Assembly (NCBI RefSeq): GCF_963678635.1 | Contig: NW_026971134.1 | Coordinates: 1 to 25,678, forward strand | Length of the DNA: 25,678 nt | DNA from: Symsagittifera roscoffensis | Lineage: Eukaryota > Xenacoelomorpha > Acoela > Convolutidae | Reading direction: 5' to 3' | Shown: one piece after another, positions 20,029 through 25,678 of the stretch | Layout: each line of letters starts with the position of its first letter | Numbering within the stretch: the first letter of the stretch is position 1 | Translations under genes and position numbers: made by a program | The notes under the pieces: model-generated | Databases searched by the model: none | What the model saw: the letters and a program-made list of their open reading frames with translations, nothing else | What the model was told of the DNA's origin: nothing

Positions 20029-20460
20029 TAACCGGCATTAGCCAGTTTTTTCATACTTTTATCGACATTTTCAACATCTTTTTAGTCAAGTCCAAAGTTA
20101 AAACTTTATTGTTATATTAATTTTTGAGTTGATTGAAAATCTCGCAAATAATTGAACAAAATAACTGTTAAGTTTTGATGACTCATGCGACTAATTTTCA
20201 AACTCCGAAAAAATTGTAAAAAATGCCACTGCTGGAAGATGTAGGGGTCTGAGTACAAAACACACCAAACACAATTTTTATCATCAAAGCATATTGGGAG
20301 GAGATGTTGAGTTGCAAAGAACAGTTATTTTGTTCAATTATTTGCAAGATTTTCAATCAACTCAAAAATTAGTCCTTTTATAACAATAAAGTTTCAATTT
20401 TGGACTTGAAAAAAAAGATGTTGAAAATGTTGATAAAAGTATAAAAAAAAATGCCGGTTA
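20029..20460. mobile_element. MITE-like foldback element with 141-bp inverted arms and TA target duplication
   Basis: The left arm 20029-20169 begins TAACCGGCATT and ends AACTGTT. The right arm 20320-20460 is its reverse complement with a few substitutions and two compensating 6-base indels. About 150 bases of unique spacer lie between. TA dinucleotides flank both ends (20027-20028 and 20461-20462), as expected for Tc1/mariner-type insertion; the palindrome extends a few bases further (TTTATAACCGG). No transposase frame fits inside, so it is non-autonomous. I do not recognise its family by name. Confidence 0.9.
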
Positions 20461-20504
20461 TAAAGTATTCTTTTTCAACGAACCAAAAACAAGAGGAGTT
20501 ATAC

Positions 20505-20660
20505 GTCTATTTCACGTGATTTCCTTTGTTTTACTCCTGAATGTTACTCTTTACTCTACAAGAAAAAAACTATTTGCTCATTGTGGTTTCCTTATCGATA
20601 AAACAGATAAATATTACTGAACTTTTCACGTTTTTGGAGGTTTTTGTTGCCCAAATGGAG
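20505..20660. repeat. linker segment, copy 3 (truncated)
   Basis: From CACGTGATTTCCTTTGTTTTACTCCTGA through TGCCCAAATGGAGTTCATTGGCAAAGCAAA this matches 8548-8712 and 14636-14800. Just after it, the match jumps to sequence corresponding to about 15180, so roughly 380 bases of the linker present in copies 1 and 2 are missing here. It shows that unit 4, like unit 3, was once preceded by the linker. Confidence 0.8.
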
Positions 20661-21449
20661 TTCATTGGCAAAGCAAAAGCTTTATGTCGAATTTGATTTA
20701 AAAAATCCCCAGCAAAAGTTTTTTAAATTTTTTCATTTCTTACCAGATTTGCAAAGTTCAAGTTCCTGCATAGTCAAGTTTGGAATACCACCTCCAGAGA
20801 TTTGTTTTGGAAAAATCATCGATTTCGAGCTATAATTTCAAATACACATCAAAGTCTAAGACTTAACCTTGATTACGCTAAAAAACTTATTTATTAAATA
20901 CAAAAAAATCAATGAATTTGATGAAAAAACTGGTAGAATTGCTACTTGTTCTAGCTTTTTTGCTTGTGTAATTTTAGTTTCATTTTCTCAAAGCAGACAT
21001 ATTTGTAAATGAGACACACCACTATAAGATAACTGATCTTTTTTTGTGATTGGAATCGAAAAAGTAAAATGTTCCTAAAATGGAACTTTGTTTCCATTGG
21101 GGATTCTTTTTGTAGAAATCCCACAAAAAAACTTAATTTTGATTGGACAAGACTACAAACGAAATAAGGAAAATTGTTTCTGATTGACCAAATTGTTCGA
21201 GGATAAGGTTTTTTCAATTTTTAACTACGAGTCAATTTTTTTCCAACTTAAATTTCGTCAACTTCCTTTCTCTCTATACTCCTAATTAGTCATACAAATT
21301 GTTCTTACTCTGTTTTTTTAATCAACTTAATACTCAATGATCTTCTCAGCGCAAAACATGTTGTTTTTATCTCATTTTTTGTCTAAACTTAAAAAAAAAC
21401 ACAAATGCGATGAACAGTTTCCAAAGTATTTTTCGCCGAAAAAGAAACC

Positions 21450-21670
21450 CTAAGTCCCCATTTATGTCTGGCACATGGTGGACGTGATGCGAAGGGATAT
21501 CAAGGAGTTTCAACTGATACAGGTACTCGTCACACATAACGAACCTGGATCAAATCAATTGATGAAAGAAGTGTCTGAGCCTGTAGGGTTCCTGATTCCA
21601 GACATGTGGCTCAAGCAGTCAAGGAGATAGGATCCCCGAAAACCCATTACAATAGAAGAAGATGAGGATT
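21450..21670. other. conserved GC-richer island, unit 4 copy
   Basis: Partner of 15840-16080. It retains ATGTCTGGCACATGGTGGA, GTACTCGTCACACA, GAAGTGTCTG and CCAGACATGTGGCTCAAGCAGTC. The minus-strand frame with DCLSHMSG and RNPTG is present but stops sooner than in unit 3. Function unknown. Confidence 0.45.
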
Positions 21671-22059
21671 TCTCAGAAAGAATAACGTGTAAAATAACTC
21701 ACCACGACAAACTCGTCACAACACCAACACCAAACTGTACCAGCTCTGCGTTCTATAGAGAGTTTCCAGAACTCTTCTGCTGCTCGAGAGCTATTTGATA
21801 CTTTTTTGTGAGAAATTGTTTTTTGATATTTATTTCGTTCTTTGAATTTAAATAGTTACTTCATTTTTTATTTCATAATGAGAACATAAGAGAAGTTCAA
21901 GATAAATCATTCCAATCAACTGAAAAAAAACACTAAAAATTCAACTGACATTAGTGCTACAAATTTGCACATAAATAAAACAATCGATCACATTTTGCAC
22001 AAATATAGGAAAAAACTTTAGAAAATTAGCACAATAATTTAAAACTTGACACTCTTTTG

Positions 22060-22290
22060 CATCGTGTAACAATATATTGAAACACTTTCTGCATTTTGTA
22101 GAAAAATTTCAAATCTTTTTGAATTTTTGTCAAAAAATGAAAGATTATTGCTTTCTGTCAAAAACTTGGAAACACTTTTCGTATTTTGTCGGAAAAAAGA
22201 ACGCTTTTGCATATTGTCAAAAAAATGAAATTTTTTTGCGTTTTGTCGAAAAAAATTCTGTTTACATTTTGTAGAAAAAAATGAAAAATC
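22060..22290. repeat. degenerate minisatellite, unit 4 copy
   Basis: Six or so loose repeats of about 33-36 bases carry the core TTTTGTCAAAAAATGAAA or close variants (for example near 22125, 22160, 22190, 22215 and 22240). The consensus matches the tract at 16440-16680. The plus-strand open frame 22077-22274, rich in Phe, Lys and Cys, is a translation of this repeat. Confidence 0.75.
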
Positions 22291-23376
22291 ACTTTTTAAT
22301 AGTTGTTAAAATTAGAGGAGTGATTTTCTCAATTTCTTGAAAAATAAAAAATTAAACGAAAAGTTACATCTTAACCAGAAATAAGAAGAAGATTTTGCAA
22401 TTTTTTTAAAAAAGGGGACTTTTTTCTTTTTCTAAATTTTTTTTTGGTAATTTCTAAAAGTTTTCGGTAATTTCGTTAACATTTGAGATAAGCAATAGAT
22501 GGACTATCAATTGTTTTCTTTGAAAAATTGAAATGATCAAATTGACGAACCCTCAAAAACCATCAAAGAAACATCCAGTAACTTTTAACGAATCTGGTTT
22601 AATTTTTTGAGTTTCGTACTTCACGAACTTTTTCCAGAGGAATGAACCAACTGTTTTTTATGGAAGCCAGTTTCGGGTTAGAAAATAAGTTATGGCGTTT
22701 GAGTTTTTGCGAAACAGACTTTTCATTTCAATACTTTGTGCTTTTAGTTCCTTTCCATTTTGAGTTTTGATAAAGATTGCAGTCATGTTTGCTCAAAAAT
22801 TGGAATCAAACCTGTGTTTGTACAGAGTTTAAATAAATTGATATATTGGTAGGTGAAAGGAAATTTACCCAATCGTTGTAAAAAATGACTGAAGTGTGAA
22901 GTAATAAGAAGGTTGTGGAACTTAGCTGGAAATTTGCAAAACTACAAAAATCGTAAGAACAGTAAGAAATGTGAGCAGAGACACAAAAATCATGGTTTAC
23001 TATATATTCTTTGTAAAATTCACTGGAAACGGAAATAAATATTTTTTTTAGTATAAACTAAAAAAAAATTGGGAACAGCTTGATACATAGCAGCAGCCAT
23101 CTGAAACAATGTTTTTTGCTGGGAACTGTGGACTTTTATAGGAGCACGAACATCCAAACTGTTCCAAGTTTGGAAACTTGCTTAAAAGTTACATTTACTA
23201 TTCTACTTCCTCTTATGGTTAGATAACTGATTATTCACTTCCATTTTTATATAATCTCAAAATAATTTGTCTCACTTCTCATCATCTAGGAAGTCTGCTC
23301 TCCCGATTGAATTTTTACACAAGACTAGACAGTAGTCCCAAAGTTCATTGAAATTTTAAAAAAATTAAATCAAAAA

Positions 23377-23960
23377 ATGAGAGAATTGCTTGATCATAAA
23401 ACTCCTACAGAAGTAAAGCTTGTTTTGAACCCTGTTTTCAAATTTTCAAGACAAATGAGCTGGGACAAATTGAACAAAGAGCAAACCTTTTTTGGTGATA
23501 AAAAAAGAAGCAATCTCGAAACTTCACAATGCTGAAAAACTTGGACTCAATACTATTTTGGAACCGGCTTCTGACAAACAATAAGCTATGGATCAGAAGC
23601 TTCCCAACTGCAACAAGGAGTATGACCTAGCATTTTACGCTAGCAGGTAAGTTTGTGTCACGATCAAAAAGTACGATGTTAACAGGCCTCCCTACATTCG
23701 GATTCGATGTTTCTTCGCAAAGGGGAATGGAGCAATGAAACAAGTTGCATCAGTGAACTAAACTACAACATTTTTGAAGACTAGTATTGAATTTTCGGAG
23801 ATTTTTTTATTGTTGAGAATTGAAGGTTCAATAAAATTTGATATTTATGTTTTTGTCCGCAAAATCAGTTTTCCCTTAGTTTTCGAGCTGAGCATTATGA
23901 GTTGGTATAATTGTTTTTTTTAGAAAAATTAAAATTACGTTTTCATAATAATATGGGATT
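23377..23960 (+). pseudogene. unrecognised degenerate gene, unit 4 copy
   Basis: Counterpart of 17743-18430. It opens with MRELLDHKTP at 23377, the equivalent of MRDLVGPKN in unit 3. After a frame change it continues through NAEKLGLNTI, DQKLPNCNKEYDLA, GAMKQVASVN and IKFDIYVFVRKI, ending in MSWYNCF before a stop. At least three in-frame stops and one frameshift separate these pieces. Residues conserved with unit 3 over different stops indicate that both descend from one protein-coding gene. Family not recognised. Confidence 0.5.
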
Positions 23961-24386
23961 TTTCAAACTGTTCTAAAAGGAAAAAGTCCCAAAAACATCG
24001 CTCACTGTTATAGAATCGCAAATCTTACCAAAATTGCAGAGCTTGGACTCAGACTCACAAATGACACTTAGAAAGGATTCCACAAAATAGAGAAGAAAAA
24101 GAATTTAAGGTTCAATAAACTTTGATCTTTATGTTTTTGTCCGCAAAATCAGTTTTCCCTTAGTTTTCGAGCTGAGCATTATGAGTTGGTATAATTGTTT
24201 TTATAGAAAAATAAAATTACGTTTTCACAATAATATGGAATTTTTCAAACTGTTCTAAAAGGAAAAAGTCCCAAAAACATCGCTCACTGTTATAGAATCG
24301 CAAATCTTACCAAAATTGCAGAGCTTGGACTCAGACTCACAAATGACACTTAGAAAGGACTCCACAAAATAGTAGAAGAAAAAGAA
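23823..24386. repeat. tandem duplication of about 281 bp inside unit 4
   Basis: Copies at about 23823-24103 and 24107-24386 both run from AAGGTTCAATAAA through TTTTTGTCCGCAAAATCAG, AACATCGCTCACTG and ACACTTAGAAAGGA to AGAAGAAAAAGAA. They differ at a handful of positions (for example GGATTCC against GGACTCC) and by a few single-base indels. Unit 3 has one copy, so this happened after units 3 and 4 separated. It repeats the C-terminal part of the unrecognised degenerate gene. Confidence 0.93.
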
Positions 24387-24627
24387 CATTGTAGACATGG
24401 AAATCAATGAAAAAACAATCTATCTACAAATACAAACTATTTATTTCGATAAAGTTTTTTATGTTTCCTTCATTAATAGGTTTTGTAAAGACAACCAAAA
24501 AACCTTAGACCATTATTGACGAATGCAGTGTAGAAAATGAATTTACAAAATTTGAATGGAATCTCTAGATTTTTTGGGTATCTAAAGCAAAATTTTTGTC
24601 AAATACAAGAAGAAAAAACTTTTTTCA

Positions 24628-25678
24628 TTGCACGTGTACTGTTTTAGATCCGCACACAAATTTGAAAGAGATGGACAAAAATTGTCTTTTTGGAGTTTCA
24701 ATTGGATACGGAAACTCATGAATTTTTTTTCATCGGAAACTCCAAAAACTCTAGACTTTAAACATTCTCAAATGACTCTACTGGAAATACTACTGGAAAT
24801 AAACTGTATAATCGACTCTGAAATCTACTACAAAAACACTTGGATGTTTTTACGTTGCACCTAGCTTTCCCAGCTCAAGTTTTCATGGCCATGTGAATGG
24901 TTTACTTTTTTTAAGTTCGCTTGTATGCATTGCCCGATTTTTGTTCATTGCAACTACAAAAATGCCGATGAAAACAGTTCACAGAATGAGCCTGGTTGTT
25001 TTGGATATTTAGTATATTGAGAAGACTATAATGAAAAAAATTATAAATTTGGACAAACTTATCAATTAGTGTTTTTAAAGTTGGAGAATTTGTAGGATAT
25101 TTCTGTCTCCCTTCCATAATTTTCAAAGCAACATGCCAAAATACTTGGTGTACAAAGCATCTTCAGAGATTCAGTAGGAGCAGCGGATATGAAAATCATA
25201 CTGAACTTGAAAAAAAATTCGAAGTTATGACAAAATTTTGGAAACATAGATCATAAATTGGGATGACTACGCTTACCCAAAAATTCAATATTTGTTTTTC
25301 AAAGACATTGTTTATAGTTGTAGATGTTGCAATTACCTATTCCGTCTGCGAAAACATTTCACTCTGCAGAAAAAAAAAAGACAATTGCATACGGAACCTG
25401 GACTCGAAGTTGCTTTAACAAATTGTAAATCATATTGATCTTTTTAATGCCTCTTTGAACTTTAATTAATTTTTATTGTCGAATTTTTTTTCTGGGTTGG
25501 CATGTATGATTAATGTGACAAGCTCGTAAATTTAGTAATTTTTGTGTTCGATAAAAAAACCTGATACAAAAAATCATGGAGTTGTTTGGACGTACAAGTA
25601 GAAGATCTCTTCCACTTATTTGGTGCCGTTTTTTGTTATGGTTTGCGCAATCGTTCAATCAATGTTATCCAAAGCATG
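24628..25678 (+). other. degenerate region matching 18750-19852, no gene recognised
   Basis: The 78-codon open frame at 24628-24864 shares FERDGQK, then FW and FNW, with unit 3, but the same bases in another frame give NLKEMDKN, also shared with unit 3, so the coding frame cannot be decided by eye. After a stop the first frame continues with a Cys/His-rich stretch (ACMHCPIFVHCNYKN) and DENSSQ. No family is recognised. The window ends before the P-loop region. Confidence 0.35.

Larger units (their letters stand above)
20641..25678. repeat. segmental duplication unit 4, truncated by the window edge
   Basis: Diverged copy of unit 3 in the same orientation (see paired landmarks there). It has an additional internal duplication of about 281 bp (23823-24386) and several deletions relative to unit 3. 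It runs off the window at a point equivalent to about 19852 in unit 3, just before the Walker A frame. Confidence 0.85.

Noticed and set aside
22060-22290. CRISPR-like array
   Set aside because: The repeats are degenerate and contiguous with no unique equal-length spacers, and the sequence is clearly eukaryotic in character.
1-25678. tRNA genes, spliced-leader RNA, telomeric repeats, clusters of piRNA promoter motifs
   Set aside because: Scanning by eye for B-box-like, spliced-leader-like and telomere-like strings gave no convincing match. A dedicated search could still find a divergent one.

Overview
The window looks like AT-rich eukaryotic DNA, probably from an invertebrate. A nematode fits best: long A/T homopolymer runs, small degenerate minisatellites, a MITE-like element, and no dense coding. 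This placement is a judgement from base composition and repeat style, and no host gene is visible to confirm it. I see no tRNA, rRNA, CRISPR array or bacterial operon, and no intact gene longer than about 100 codons.

Layout. Bases 1-2999 are AT-rich DNA with one 101-bp tandem duplication. Bases 3000-3665 are a decayed GATG/GGAT simple repeat. From 3758 to the right edge the window is almost entirely a decayed mobile element rearranged by staggered tandem duplication. Unit 1 (3758-9005) and unit 2 (9006-15095) are diverged copies of a [polymerase + linker] block. Unit 3 (15096-20028) and unit 4 (about 20641-25678, running off the window) are diverged copies of a second block with unrecognised degenerate reading frames and, in unit 3, a Walker A fragment. 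The linker occurs three times (8084-9005, 14332-15095, 20505-20660) and joins the two block types. The simplest ancestor is therefore one element ordered polymerase (minus strand), linker, unknown gene(s), ATPase-like gene (plus strand).

The recognisable gene is a protein-primed family B DNA polymerase of the organellar/viral type (DNA_pol_B_2), as found in Maverick/Polinton-like elements. It lies on the minus strand and is broken by many stops and frameshifts. An Exo II-like motif, a following conserved block, and palm motifs A, B and C can be placed in order. Motif C has Asn for its first Asp in unit 1 and is unrecognisable in unit 2. All copies are dead.

In both polymerase copies the exonuclease-to-motif-A part has been duplicated in tandem, with different breakpoints: 1332 bp, apparently identical, with a 5-base filler in unit 1; about 1.83 kb and visibly diverged in unit 2. 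A 432-bp element with 141-bp inverted arms and a TA duplication sits directly after the Walker A reading frame in unit 3. Smaller duplications (62 bp, about 281 bp) and a deletion scar with a repeated insert point to repeated break repair. No integrase, protease, capsid gene or element termini could be identified.
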